From SHZL01 sp963784425 (lineage in GTDB: Bacteria > Pseudomonadota > Gammaproteobacteria > Xanthomonadales > SZUA-36): a stretch of DNA of 64,000 bases. The notes under the pieces were generated by a model, which ran no database searches, was not told the DNA's origin, and was given only the letters and a program-made list of their open reading frames with translations. Shown here piece after piece: positions 9,681 through 18,892 of this stretch (its first letter is position 1; each line of letters opens with the position of its first letter). The stretch spans positions 682,001 through 746,000 of the forward strand of contig CAWARM010000011.1 of the NCBI GenBank assembly GCA_963784425.1, in the 5' to 3' direction. The translations under genes and the position numbers were made by a program.

Positions 9681-10064
9681 TCAGGCGGGCGCAACAGCGC
9701 TTGAACGTTGGGCTGAACTGGCTTCCCAGAGTTTTTCCAGGTTATAAAAAGCGCGGGTCTGGGGCAACATCAGGTGCACGATGATGTCAGTCAGATCGAC
9801 CAGGACCCACTCAGCCTGCTCCTGCCCTTCCACGCCCAGCGGAGGACAACCAACGGCTTTTGCCCGCATGACAAGATTCTCCGCCATTGACTTTACGTGG
9901 CGCGTGGAGCTGCCGGAAGCTATGACAAAACGATCCGCCAGCGGGTTTTGCGGAGATACATCAATTTCCTGGATATCGATTGCTTTGAAATCCTCGAGAG
10001 AGCTGAGGACGAGTTGCAGGAGTTGGTCTAGGGTTGGAGCGCTTGGGGCGGCTTCAATTGTCAA
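9681..10064 (-). CDS. rsfS: Ribosomal silencing factor RsfS
   Basis: RsfS/Iojap family protein of 127 residues. The family core KAIDIQEIDVSPQNPLADRF and the WVLVDLTDIIVHLM segment are both clear. RsfS binds uL14 on the 50S subunit and blocks subunit joining in starvation. The apparent start is TTG at 10064, with GGTG 8–10 bases upstream; no ATG in frame fits better. It lies between nadD and rlmH as in many gammaproteobacteria. The gap to nadD is 62 bp. Confidence 0.93.
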   Translation of the reverse strand: MTIEAAPSAPTLDQLLQLVLSSLEDFKAIDIQEIDVSPQNPLADRFVIASGSSTRHVKSMAENLVMRAKAVGCPPLGVEGQEQAEWVLVDLTDIIVHLMLPQTRAFYNLEKLWEASSAQRSSAVAPA

Positions 10065-10126
10065 CAGTTGTACACCTTTGATTAATTGTGCGGAATTCTA
10101 TCCTTTCCCCGCCAGCACCGCAAAAA

Positions 10127-10759
10127 CTAACGATACAGGCCATGCTGATAGATATAGTCGAGTACCGGGTCCGGGAGCAGGAAACGCGGAGACAGTCCAT
10201 GCGCAATTTGCCGCCGGATATCGGTAGAAGAAATGGCCAGCTGGGTAACTTCCAACGCCAGTACCCTGCCTGCAGGAACCGCTTGCAGATAGCGGACTTC
10301 ATGCACCAACCGAGGCTGGATCTCCCTTAACAGCTGGGCGGAATACACATCCCGCGAATCCGGCCTGCGCATGATGACAATATGCGTGAGCATGAACAGT
10401 TGTTGCCATTCATGCCAGGTATCAAGGACATTGGCGGCATCCTGGCCAATTATCAACAGCAGAGGTCTTGCCCCTTCCTCACGGCGTATCTCTTCCAGTG
10501 TATCAACCATGTACGAAAAACCGGCCCGGCGCACTTCGCGATCATCCACCACCAGGCCAGGCTGGCCGGCAAGCGCCAGTTTCAACATGGCCAGGCGCTG
10601 CTGTGCAGAAGCAAATGTAACTGAACGGTGCGGCGGACTCCCCGCCGGCATCAGCCTGAGCTCCGACAGTTCAAGACGCTCCAGCACTTCACTCGCTGCA
10701 CGCAGGTGGCCACAGTGCACCGGGTCAAACGTGCCTCCGAATATACCTATGGTATTCAT
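10127..10759 (-). CDS. nadD: Nicotinate-nucleotide adenylyltransferase NadD
   Basis: It transfers AMP to nicotinate mononucleotide in NAD biosynthesis. The nucleotidyltransferase motif GIFGGTFDPVHCGHL opens the protein, and the second signature ISSTDIRRQI is near the C-terminus. From the ATG at 10759 the product is 210 residues. This start overlaps the holA stop codon as ATGA, which indicates translational coupling; the longer frame upstream would run into holA coding sequence. Confidence 0.95.
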   Translation of the reverse strand: MNTIGIFGGTFDPVHCGHLRAASEVLERLELSELRLMPAGSPPHRSVTFASAQQRLAMLKLALAGQPGLVVDDREVRRAGFSYMVDTLEEIRREEGARPLLLIIGQDAANVLDTWHEWQQLFMLTHIVIMRRPDSRDVYSAQLLREIQPRLVHEVRYLQAVPAGRVLALEVTQLAISSTDIRRQIAHGLSPRFLLPDPVLDYIYQHGLYR

Positions 10760-11766
10760 GCTGAACCGGCACACAGCCCCAGGATAATAGTGTCCAGAGT
10801 CTGCCAGGGGTCACCTGCAGCACGCCCCTTGCTTTGGCGATCAACCAGGGACAAGCCACGAAAGGAGTCGCCCAGCTGATGTTCAGAAACCCTGCGCAGA
10901 GCCTGGCTATACAATGGCTGCGCTGTGTTGAAGATACGCAAGCGACCAAATGCGCGGGCTTCATTTTCCCCGTTCACTACAGCAGATTGAACTGCACTAA
11001 GCTGGCTCAGTTGATAGTAAAGCGCACCGGTAACTGCCTGGATGGCAACGCCTGTTCGACGCAAGCCTGCTGCAACTTTCAAACACTCACCTGCCCGGCC
11101 CGCGAGCAGGCACTCGGAAAGGCGAAAGGCATCAAACCGTGAGCTGTTAGCCACTGATTGCCGGATGATGTCAGCGGTGACGCAGCTACCCTGGTCAAGT
11201 AGGACCAGTTTTTCAATTTCCTGCTGTGCTGCCAGCAGGTTTCCCTCTACAAGGTCTGCCAGGAGTTGCACGGCTTCCCGTTCCGGCTGCAAACCGGCAG
11301 CGCGCATGCGGCGCTCAATCCAGGCGGGGAGTTCCCGTGGTTTGACCGGCCAGATTTCTACCAGCACACCGGCATCGGCCAATTCCGCCGCCCAGCGGGA
11401 TTTTCGCGAAGCTGTGTCCCAGGTATCACAAGAAACAATCAGGAGTACATCCACATCCGGTGCCCTGGCCCAATTGCTCAGGACCTTACCGCCTATCTGC
11501 CCGGGTTTACCCGATGACAGCCGCAAATCTACGACTTTACGCGAGGAAAACAGGGACTGTTCTACACCGGCATTCTTGAGCAGATCCCAGTCAAACGAGT
11601 TTCCGGCCACGTGAACAATGCGTCCCAGGTAACCCTGCCTCCGGGCGGCAAGAATGACCAGGTCCCGACACTCCTGCACCAGCAGCGGTTCGGAGCCGGC
11701 AAGCAGGTAAACCGGGGCCAGGGATCCTTCAAGAGCTTGAGCCAGGCGATCCGGTTTGATGTTCAC
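10756..11766 (-). CDS. holA: DNA polymerase III delta subunit
   Basis: The 336-residue protein matches HolA, the clamp-loader wrench that opens the beta sliding clamp. The typical N-terminal segment PVYLLAGSEPLLVQECRD and an SFDWDLLKNAG region are visible. It has an AAA+-like fold but no functional Walker A, as expected for delta. The start is GTG at 11766, 12 bp after the lptE stop. The 3' end overlaps nadD by four bases. The neighbours lptE upstream and nadD downstream are the classical arrangement. Confidence 0.94.
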   Translation of the reverse strand: MNIKPDRLAQALEGSLAPVYLLAGSEPLLVQECRDLVILAARRQGYLGRIVHVAGNSFDWDLLKNAGVEQSLFSSRKVVDLRLSSGKPGQIGGKVLSNWARAPDVDVLLIVSCDTWDTASRKSRWAAELADAGVLVEIWPVKPRELPAWIERRMRAAGLQPEREAVQLLADLVEGNLLAAQQEIEKLVLLDQGSCVTADIIRQSVANSSRFDAFRLSECLLAGRAGECLKVAAGLRRTGVAIQAVTGALYYQLSQLSAVQSAVVNGENEARAFGRLRIFNTAQPLYSQALRRVSEHQLGDSFRGLSLVDRQSKGRAAGDPWQTLDTIILGLCAGSA

Positions 11767-11778
11767 CTGGAGGACCGG

Positions 11779-12279
11779 TCAGGATTGACTGCCGACGACT
11801 TCCAGGCGGGAAATCAGCAGTCGGGAAATGGTTTCTGCAAGATCTTCCTTCACGTACTCAGTCTCGCGGGAAATGGCCAGAATGCGCTGTTCATCAAAAC
11901 TTATTTCACGCGCCTGGCGAATGGTTTGCAGTGGGATTATTTCGCTGCCATCCGCAGCCAGCAACCGGAACTGGACCGTGTGGCTGATGCGATACTCACG
12001 TACGCGGGCATTGTCACCAATGGTGAGAACCTCGGTCAGCACTTCATTTTGTGGAATCTCGAGGATGGCAGTCGCCTTGTCAGCGGCAACAATTTGCACA
12101 CCGGCTTGCTCCAGCAAGACCCGCACCCGGCGGGCAAAATGACTGTATTCGTCGGCAATCACCAGGCGGGTCTGGTTCATTTGCGGTGGCAGTTGGGCAT
12201 TGCTGCGCAAGTGGAAGCCGCAACTCGTGAGCAGCAACGACAGGATGGCCATGGCGAGGTAGTTGCGCGTTCTTGGCAT
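11779..12279 (-). CDS. lptE: LPS-assembly lipoprotein LptE
   Basis: A 166-residue outer-membrane lipoprotein that plugs the LptD barrel during lipopolysaccharide export. The N-terminus has a short basic stretch, a hydrophobic segment (AMAILSLLLT) and the lipobox LLTSC, with the acylated cysteine at about residue 20, followed by GFHLRSNAQLP, the family start. The gene begins 4 bp after the leuS stop, the conserved leuS–lptE–holA order. Confidence 0.93.
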   Translation of the reverse strand: MPRTRNYLAMAILSLLLTSCGFHLRSNAQLPPQMNQTRLVIADEYSHFARRVRVLLEQAGVQIVAADKATAILEIPQNEVLTEVLTIGDNARVREYRISHTVQFRLLAADGSEIIPLQTIRQAREISFDEQRILAISRETEYVKEDLAETISRLLISRLEVVGSQS

Positions 12280-12283
12280 GCTC

Positions 12284-14893
12284 TCAGCCTACTACAATAT
12301 TGAGCAGTCGGTCAGGAACGTGAATAATTTTGCGAACCGACTTGCCATCCATGTGCCGCCGGACATTTTCATCTTTTAGGGCCATGGCCATGGCTCTGTC
12401 CTGTTCCATGCCGGGTTCCAGTTCGAGCCGGGCCCGAACTTTTCCGTTGACCTGGATGACCACTGTCACCTTCGTGCGTACACGGGCTGATTCGTCCACT
12501 TCCGGCCAGGGCGCCGCATACAAGGGGGTACTCTCGCCCAGGGCGGCCCACAATGTTTCACAGATGTGCGGTGTAATCGGGTTGAGCAGACGAACAACTG
12601 CAAGCCAGGCCTCTTGCGTTACCGCCCTGCCCTGCTCACCCTGATCTTCGAACCTGGCAAGGTGATTGGTCAATTCCATGATCGCCGCGATGGCGGTGTT
12701 GAATGTATATCGCCGGCTTATGTCGTCGCTAACCTTGGCCACCGTGTCGTGCACCAGGCGCCGCATTTCACGTTGCTCCTGATTAAGTGCAAACAGCTCC
12801 AACGGCTTGCATTCACCTGCTTCGAGGTGCGTCATGACCTGGGTCCAAACCCGGCGCAGGAACCGCCACGCGCCTTCAACACCGGAATCTGACCATTCGA
12901 GTGATTGATCAGGTTGTGATGCAAACATGGAAAACAAGCGGACGCAGTCGGCGCCATACCGATCCACCAGGCTCTGTGGATCAACGCCATTGTTCTTTGA
13001 TTTGGACATCTTTTCGACCGCGCCAATGGTCACAGGCTTTCCGTCGGAGCGACTCACCGCGCCCAGGGGTTTGCCTTTGGAATCACGTTCTACTACAACA
13101 TTTGCTGGGTTTATCCAGTTGATGCTGCCGTCTTCGGCCTGACGGTAGTAGGTATCCGCAACAACCATGCCCTGGCACAGCAAGCGGGTTGCCGGTTCAT
13201 CTCCATTTACCAGGCCCGCATCCCGCAGCAAGCGGTGATAAAAACGAAAATACATCAAGTGCAAAATGGCGTGTTCAATACCCCCGATATACTGGTCTAC
13301 CGGAAGCCAGTATTTCGCACGTTCGTCCAATTGCGCGCCTGCACCCGGGCAACAGTAGCGGGCGTAGTACCACGAGGACTCCATGAACGTGTCAAATGTA
13401 TCGGTTTCCTTTTCAGCGGCAGCACCACACTCCGGGCAAATGGTTTTACGCCACTCCGGGTTGGTCTTGATGGGTGATTGCACACCCATGAAGGAAACAT
13501 CTTCAGGTAACACGACCGGCAGCTGGTCTTCAGGTACCGGCACTGCGCCACACTGCGGGCAGTAAATGACCGGTATGGGACAACCCCAATAACGCTGGCG
13601 GCTGACACCCCAGTCACGAAGCCGGTAGTTGACCTTGCGTTCCCCCAGGCCACGATCTTCCAGCCACGCCATGGCCTTTTCCCTGGCTTCATTGACGCTT
13701 AATCCATTCAACCATTCACTGTTGATTGCTGGGCCATCGCCTGTCCAGGCCTCGCCTTGCCAGTCTTTTGCGGTTTGCACCGTTCGCACGATGGGCAAAT
13801 TGTGACTGACCGCGAAATCCCAGTCGCGTTGATCCTGACCTGGAACGGCCATTATGGCGCCCTTGCCATAAGCCATCAGTACATAGTCCGCAGTAAACAG
13901 CGGCACAGGCTTTCCGGTGAATGGGTTCAGCAGGTATGCGCCACTGAATACCCCTCGCTTTTGCAGGCTGTTATCTTCAGCCAGGCGGTCTGCTTCACTT
14001 GCGAGCCTGGCCTGATCTACAAACGCCCGGACTTCCACCGCGCGCTCAGGGGTGGTGACTTCGGCAAGCAGTGGGTGCTCCGGCGCCAGTACTGCGTAGG
14101 TCATGCCAAAGGCTGTATCCGGACGCGTAGTAAACACACTGACCTTTCTGTTTGCCGCATCCAGCACTCCGTTCTCATCGCAAACCGTCATGCTGAACTC
14201 TGCACCTTCTGAACGGCCGATCCAGTTGCGCTGCATGGTCTTCACGGCATCTGGCCAGGCTGGCAGCTTATCCAGGCCATTGAGCAGTTCTTCAGCGTAA
14301 TCCGTGATGCGCAGGAACCACTGCGGAATGGACCTGCGCTCCACCAACGCGCCCGACCGCCAACCCCGCCCGTCAATGACCTGTTCGTTGGCCAGTACAG
14401 TCTGGTCAACGGGATCCCAATTCACCTCGGCATCCTTGCGATAGGCCAGGCCTCTTTTCATGAGCCGGGTAAACATCAGCTGTTCCCAGCGGTAATACTC
14501 GGGTTTGCAAGTAGTGACTTCCCTGGACCAGTCATAAGCAAACCCCAGCCGTTTGAGCTGAGTTTTCATGTGCTCGATGTTCGCGTAGGTCCATGCGGCC
14601 GGTGCGGTATTATTGCTGATGGCCGCATTTTCCGCCGGCAGTCCAAACGCATCCCAACCCATGGGTTGAAGCACATTCCTGCCGCGCATGCGGTGATAGC
14701 GGCTGATCACATCGCCAATCGTGTAGTTGCGCACGTGACCCATATGCAGGGCGCCGGATGGGTAAGGCAGCATGGACAGGCAGTAATATTTCTCCCCCAC
14801 TGCGTCTTCCCGCGCACGAAAGGCATCGTGTTCCGCCCAGCTTTTCTGTACCCGCGGCTCAATTTCAGCAGGTGAGTAGATCTGTTCCAACAT
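12284..14893 (-). CDS. leuS: Leucyl-tRNA synthetase
   Basis: Class I synthetase of 869 residues from the ATG at 14893, where MLEQIYSPAEIEPRVQ matches the usual LeuS N-terminus. The HIGH-type motif is seen in SGALHMGHVRNYTIGD, the editing-domain region in VFTTRPDTAFGMTY, and the KMSKS loop in KMSKSKNNGVDPQ. Upstream in-frame codons to 15010 give non-conserved sequence and are not included. The gene heads the long minus-strand housekeeping run. Its promoter should lie in the 192-bp gap shared with the divergent HerA-like gene. Confidence 0.97.
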   Translation of the reverse strand: MLEQIYSPAEIEPRVQKSWAEHDAFRAREDAVGEKYYCLSMLPYPSGALHMGHVRNYTIGDVISRYHRMRGRNVLQPMGWDAFGLPAENAAISNNTAPAAWTYANIEHMKTQLKRLGFAYDWSREVTTCKPEYYRWEQLMFTRLMKRGLAYRKDAEVNWDPVDQTVLANEQVIDGRGWRSGALVERRSIPQWFLRITDYAEELLNGLDKLPAWPDAVKTMQRNWIGRSEGAEFSMTVCDENGVLDAANRKVSVFTTRPDTAFGMTYAVLAPEHPLLAEVTTPERAVEVRAFVDQARLASEADRLAEDNSLQKRGVFSGAYLLNPFTGKPVPLFTADYVLMAYGKGAIMAVPGQDQRDWDFAVSHNLPIVRTVQTAKDWQGEAWTGDGPAINSEWLNGLSVNEAREKAMAWLEDRGLGERKVNYRLRDWGVSRQRYWGCPIPVIYCPQCGAVPVPEDQLPVVLPEDVSFMGVQSPIKTNPEWRKTICPECGAAAEKETDTFDTFMESSWYYARYCCPGAGAQLDERAKYWLPVDQYIGGIEHAILHLMYFRFYHRLLRDAGLVNGDEPATRLLCQGMVVADTYYRQAEDGSINWINPANVVVERDSKGKPLGAVSRSDGKPVTIGAVEKMSKSKNNGVDPQSLVDRYGADCVRLFSMFASQPDQSLEWSDSGVEGAWRFLRRVWTQVMTHLEAGECKPLELFALNQEQREMRRLVHDTVAKVSDDISRRYTFNTAIAAIMELTNHLARFEDQGEQGRAVTQEAWLAVVRLLNPITPHICETLWAALGESTPLYAAPWPEVDESARVRTKVTVVIQVNGKVRARLELEPGMEQDRAMAMALKDENVRRHMDGKSVRKIIHVPDRLLNIVVG

Positions 14894-15085
14894 CTGTAAA
14901 CATTCCCCGTGGCGCCTGGTTTTCTTGCCGACCCGACCGGCAGGCGAAAGCGGCAGCTTAACTGACCAATCTGCATTTAAAAAGATTCCCGCAGTGTACC
15001 GTATCTGCATTGCGGGAATCCCTTCTGTTATCAGCCTGAAAATCAGGTTAGGCTTGGAATGGGCGAATTACAGTGAGGTCAATTA

Positions 15086-16543
15086 ATGAGTGAAATCAAC
15101 CCGATTCTTATTGGCAAAGGCGGAGAGCTCCAGTATCTTCTCCCCGCATTTGGCAACCGGCATGGCCTGGTCAGCGGAGCGACCGGCACGGGCAAGACGG
15201 TAACCCTCCAGGTGTTAGCAGAAGGCTGGTCAAGGATCGGGGTCCCGGTTTTTCTGGCTGACGTGAAAGGCGACCTGGCCGGATTAAGCCAGCCCATAGT
15301 GCCCAATGCAGTGCTCAACGAGCGCCTGGAGAAAATCGGAATCGCAGATTTCTCTCCCACTGCCTGGCCGGTCGTGTTTTGGGATGTTTTCGGGCAAAGC
15401 GGGCACCCTGTGCGCACAACGATTTCCGAAATGGGTCCCCTGCTGCTGGCGAACCTGCTGGAGCTGAATGACACGCAGGAAGGGGTTCTCAACATTACTT
15501 TCCGCATAGCCGACGAGCAGGGGCTGTTATTGCTCGATCTCGAGGATCTTCGGGCGCTGTTGCGGTTCCTTTCTGAAAATGCCAAGGAATTCTCCCAACA
15601 ATACGGCAACGTGAGTGCCAGTTCAGTGGCTTCCATTCAGCGTCGTTTACTCGTGCTCGATGAGCAAGGAGCGGAAAACTTTTTTGGCGAGCCGGCTCTG
15701 CAACTGGGAGACCTGATGCGCTCGGATGTCGCTGGCCGTGGCATCATCAATGTGCTTGCAGCCGACCAGCTCATGCAAAGACCCAGACTCTACTCAACAC
15801 TGCTGCTTTGGATCTTGTCGGAATTATGGGAGGACCTGCCGGAAGTCGGCGATCCGGACAAACCGAAGTTGGTTTTCTTTTTTGACGAAGCTCATTTGCT
15901 CTTCAGCAATGCGCCCCGGGCCCTGCTCGAAAAAATTGAACAGGTCGTGCGATTAATCCGCTCCAAGGGAGTGGGAATTTTCTTTGTTACTCAAAGCCCT
16001 CTTGATATTCCTGACACAGTTCTGGGACAACTGGGCAATCGCATTCAGCATGCATTACGTGCCTATACCCCCAAAGACCTCCAGGCAGTGCGAGCAGTGG
16101 CGCAGACTTTTCGAATCAACCCCGGGCTGGATATCGAGCAGGCGCTCACCGGTATGGGTGTGGGTGAAGCGCTGGTATCCACGCTGCAACAGAAAGGCAT
16201 ACCGGGAATGGTTGATCGCTGCCTGATCTGTCCACCTACGTCGCGAATCGGCTCCATCACGGATCAGGAACGCAGCGAGGCAAGATCACGCAGCCCGATA
16301 GGCAGTCGCTATGACACGTCGCTTGATCGCGAATCAGCCGCCGAATTGTTGTTGAAACGGGCAGAGAAGGTAACAAACAGGAATACCCAGAGCGAGGCTC
16401 AGCAAAAACCTGAACCCAGGCGAAGCAGCAACAGGCAGTCCGCCACCGAAGCGGCAGCCAAGAGCTTCCTGCGCAGCGTGAGCACCACGCTCGGACGGGA
16501 AATCATGCGCGGGATCCTGGGAGCAATGCGCAAGGGGCGATAG
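15086..16543 (+). CDS. HerA-like/YjgR family ATPase (DUF853)
   Basis: A 485-residue protein of the HerA/FtsK superfamily, resembling E. coli YjgR. Walker A is GATGTGKT at residues 31–38. Walker B is seen in KLVFFFDEAHLLF near residue 260, and a sensor-like FFVTQSPLDIPDTVLGQLGN follows. The basic, low-complexity C-terminal tail ends RGILGAMRKGR. The family function is not established; related ATPases act on DNA ends, but no nuclease partner such as NurA is present here. The ATG at 15086 has GAGG eight bases upstream. It is divergent from leuS. Confidence 0.85.
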   Translation: MSEINPILIGKGGELQYLLPAFGNRHGLVSGATGTGKTVTLQVLAEGWSRIGVPVFLADVKGDLAGLSQPIVPNAVLNERLEKIGIADFSPTAWPVVFWDVFGQSGHPVRTTISEMGPLLLANLLELNDTQEGVLNITFRIADEQGLLLLDLEDLRALLRFLSENAKEFSQQYGNVSASSVASIQRRLLVLDEQGAENFFGEPALQLGDLMRSDVAGRGIINVLAADQLMQRPRLYSTLLLWILSELWEDLPEVGDPDKPKLVFFFDEAHLLFSNAPRALLEKIEQVVRLIRSKGVGIFFVTQSPLDIPDTVLGQLGNRIQHALRAYTPKDLQAVRAVAQTFRINPGLDIEQALTGMGVGEALVSTLQQKGIPGMVDRCLICPPTSRIGSITDQERSEARSRSPIGSRYDTSLDRESAAELLLKRAEKVTNRNTQSEAQQKPEPRRSSNRQSATEAAAKSFLRSVSTTLGREIMRGILGAMRKGR

Positions 16544-16574
16544 CAGGCTCGCTTAATCCCTGGAATCATTATTT

Positions 16575-16604
16575 TGTTGCTTTTTTGCAACATTTTGATC
16601 TTTT
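16575..16604 (+). terminator. Possible weak terminator after the HerA-like gene
   Basis: TGTTGC at 16575–16580 and GCAACA at 16587–16592 can pair around a TTTTTT loop, and TTTTGATCTTTT follows. The stem is only six base pairs, so this is tentative. Confidence 0.4.
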
Positions 16605-16804
16605 CACGGGGCTGAACGGTATTATCCATTGCCTTTAGCGCTACAGGCACGGCAAATCGCGCACTGGATCCCGGCCCAGAGGCCACATGTAACAACTGCT
16701 TACGGCGCTCCCGAGTAATGTTTTGTGCAAGAAACCACGCCATATCAATTAGGCCAGCAACATTGCAGCGACTGGATAATGTAGATTTTTTGAAAACTAC
16801 AGGC

Positions 16805-16835
16805 AAAAAAAACCTCTCCCCTTATCGGGGAGAGG
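16805..16835 (-). terminator. Rho-independent terminator of pcnB–folK
   Basis: On the minus strand a 9-bp stem, CCTCTCCCC with GGGGAGAGG, encloses a five-base loop and is followed directly by eight T residues. It lies 115 bp after the folK stop and points in the direction of pcnB–folK transcription. Confidence 0.88.
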
Positions 16836-16949
16836 TAGGCTTTTGGAGTGATGTACCCGTCTTTCGCGCCCTGCGACCTTGCTAAACGTTGCAGTTTTAC
16901 CAAGGTTGGTGGTAATACTACCACTATCGTGCAAGAAAGCAAATCCTTT

Positions 16950-17456
16950 TCAATTTATCTTCTCCACCCCTTGCTGTTCCACGGCGCCCAGGCACTCCCG
17001 GACCGAGCCAATACCGGGAATCTCCATGTCGGGGGCAAGTTCCAGTAAGGGTAGCAGCACGAAGGCCCGCAAATGCATGCGCGGGTGAGGCACATCCAGA
17101 CCCGGTTGATGCAGTATCTGTTGGCCATATAACAAAAGGTCCAGGTCAATCGTTCGGGGACCCCAGCGGACCAGGTTTCGAACTCGCCCAACCTTTTCCT
17201 CGGTTGCCAACAAAACCGACAACACTTCCGCGGCAGAAAGGCAGGTGTCAAGTTCCGCCACGGCATTGGTGAAATCCGGCTGGTCCTCGTTGCCCCAGGG
17301 AGTACTGGAATAAAAGCTGGACCGGCGAACGAAGCGAATGCCGGTATGGCCATCAAGCTCGGCCAAGGCTGCATTGATCAGGGCGCGCCCGTCCCCAAGG
17401 TTACTGCCCAACCCAACATAAACCCGGGCAGCTGCACTTTCACGACCGCTTGGCAT
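16950..17456 (-). CDS. folK: 2-amino-4-hydroxy-6-hydroxymethyldihydropteridine diphosphokinase (HPPK)
   Basis: Folate-pathway kinase that pyrophosphorylates 6-hydroxymethyl-dihydropterin, 168 residues. VYVGLGSNLGD near the N-terminus, the signature RWGPRTIDLDLLLYG and the substrate-binding HPRMHLRAFVLLPL are all present. The ATG at 17456 lies inside the last codons of pcnB (17-bp overlap), so the two are cotranscribed. This pcnB–folK pairing is conserved in gammaproteobacteria. A strong terminator follows. Confidence 0.96.
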   Translation of the reverse strand: MPSGRESAAARVYVGLGSNLGDGRALINAALAELDGHTGIRFVRRSSFYSSTPWGNEDQPDFTNAVAELDTCLSAAEVLSVLLATEEKVGRVRNLVRWGPRTIDLDLLLYGQQILHQPGLDVPHPRMHLRAFVLLPLLELAPDMEIPGIGSVRECLGAVEQQGVEKIN

Positions 17457-18714
17457 TGCGGCGTCGTGAACGGGAACGGCGGCGGCGCCCCCCTTCGGGC
17501 TCTTGGATTACGGGTGCTGGCACAAGCATACCCTCTTGAGCCGAGGTCCAGAATTCCGCCAACCTGGCCAGACCAGGATCCTCCTCCACCCGCAAGAGGA
17601 GGAAATCGTAGGCCGCCCGAAACCGTTGTTCACCAAAGATGCGTTTCCAGCGCTTGCCGCTCGTTCTATTGAACCTGGATTGCATTGCCCAGATGTGCTT
17701 GGTCACCGAGCTGAACCGGCGCGGCACAGTAGTCGCGCCCGATTGCTTGAGAAAAACGTCCTCACCCGCTTGCAGCCAGGCCTCGGGCTCCGGCATTCCT
17801 GCAGAAACCAAAGCCCGGGTCTGTTTTTTCACCGGTTCCCATAGCAAGGCAGCGAACAGGAAGGCCGGCGTGACGGCTTTTTCTTCAAGCAGCCTGGCAT
17901 CGGTATTTTCCAACGCTTTCAGCAGCAAGGGTCCAGTCACAATCTGCCCGGCTTGTTCACCCATATCGACCGCAGGTAGCAATGAAGAACTTAAGCCGAA
18001 GCGTTGCAGAGCAGCCATGCTGCGCGCGCCGTGGCCGGTCAGAAAAAGCTTGCACACTTCCTCAAAAAGCCGTGCAGGCGGAACTTCATGAAGCAGGTAT
18101 GCAAGGTGCCGAATCGGGGTTTCTGTGGCCTCGTCAGGTTGCACGCCAAGCTTTGCCACAAAGCGCGCAGCACGTAACAACCGCACCGGGTCTTCGCGAT
18201 AACGCACAGCCGGATCACCAATTAACCGGAGTTTGCTCTGCTTCAGGTCTTCGTAGCCACCAACATAGTCCCGTATCGTGCCTTTTACAGGGTCGAGGAA
18301 CAGGGCATTGATCGTGAAATCCCGGCGAATGGCATCCTCTTCAACCGTGCCCCAAACATTATCTCGCAAGATCCGTCCATTAGCTGTTTCGTGTCCACCC
18401 TCCTCAAGACTTTGGCCCCTGAAGGTGGCGACCTCAATCAACGCGTTTCTCTTGCGCACATGCGCGAGGCGAAACCGGCGCCCGATGAGGCGACAGCGAG
18501 GAAAAATTCCGTGCACCTCTTCTGGTGTCGCGCTGGTGGCAACATCAAAATCTTTTGGGACTTTCCCCAGTAGCAGGTCCCGCACACCCCCACCTACGAT
18601 ATAGGCCTCAAACCCTGCATTCTGCAGGTCTTTCACCACTTCGGAGGCGTGAGGGCACAACTGCTGTACGGGAATACGGTGCCTGGACTGGGGGATTTCA
18701 ATATAAGATTTGAT
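17440..18714 (-). CDS. pcnB: Poly(A) polymerase I; probable AUC (or AUU) start codon
   Basis: PcnB adds 3' poly(A) tails that promote RNA decay. The nucleotidyltransferase signature YIVGGGVRDLLLGK, the catalytic KDFDVATSATPEEV and RRFRLAHVRKR are clear, and the C-terminus is very basic (RRRRSRSRRRNAKR). The first standard start is TTG at 18660, but similarity to E. coli PcnB continues upstream: IPQSRHRIPVQQL here matches the region around VIPREQHAISRKD. No ATG, GTG or TTG exists upstream before the stop. The best candidate is ATC at 18714, with AGGA six bases before it; an ATT at 18702 is the alternative. E. coli pcnB is known to start at AUU and to be limited by it, so a non-standard start here is plausible. 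The product from 18714 is 424 residues. Confidence 0.9.
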   Translation of the reverse strand: MKSYIEIPQSRHRIPVQQLCPHASEVVKDLQNAGFEAYIVGGGVRDLLLGKVPKDFDVATSATPEEVHGIFPRCRLIGRRFRLAHVRKRNALIEVATFRGQSLEEGGHETANGRILRDNVWGTVEEDAIRRDFTINALFLDPVKGTIRDYVGGYEDLKQSKLRLIGDPAVRYREDPVRLLRAARFVAKLGVQPDEATETPIRHLAYLLHEVPPARLFEEVCKLFLTGHGARSMAALQRFGLSSSLLPAVDMGEQAGQIVTGPLLLKALENTDARLLEEKAVTPAFLFAALLWEPVKKQTRALVSAGMPEPEAWLQAGEDVFLKQSGATTVPRRFSSVTKHIWAMQSRFNRTSGKRWKRIFGEQRFRAAYDFLLLRVEEDPGLARLAEFWTSAQEGMLVPAPVIQEPEGGRRRRSRSRRRNAKRS

Positions 18715-18830
18715 AAAATTTCCTGGTCGGCCAGATGATACAGAGGCAAAACTGGCCCGGGTTTTCTGTATTCATGGCTGCTGAGAGAATCTCTGATCCA
18801 TATTAACCAGAGGCTCCTTGAGTGTTCAGA

Positions 18831-18858
18831 TTGAATATGATGTGTCGGCTAGTTTAAC
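18831..18858 (+). promoter_or_regulatory. Probable sigma-70 promoter of tRNA-Glu
   Basis: TTGAAT at 18831–18836 and TTTAAC at 18853–18858 are separated by 16 bases and followed by a GC-rich stretch (gtgcggcc), as expected for a stringently controlled stable-RNA promoter. The predicted start is about 28 bases before the mature tRNA. Confidence 0.5.
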
Positions 18859-18892
18859 ATGTGCGGCCTATTGTGAAAGAAACCACCCTGAA

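Larger units (their letters stand above)
16544..16949. other. 406-bp intergenic region without a convincing gene
   Basis: The stretch lies between the convergent HerA-like and folK genes. It holds a weak plus-strand hairpin near 16575–16604 and a strong minus-strand terminator at 16805–16835. A minus-strand frame of 135 codons crosses part of it but also runs antisense into the HerA-like gene and resembles no family I know. I see no tRNA, repeat array or conserved RNA here. Confidence 0.6.

Noticed and set aside
16399..16806. Minus-strand frame of 135 codons partly in the 16.5–16.9 kb gap
   Set aside because: Its second half is antisense to the HerA-like gene and its first half has no family signature or start signal; left as intergenic.
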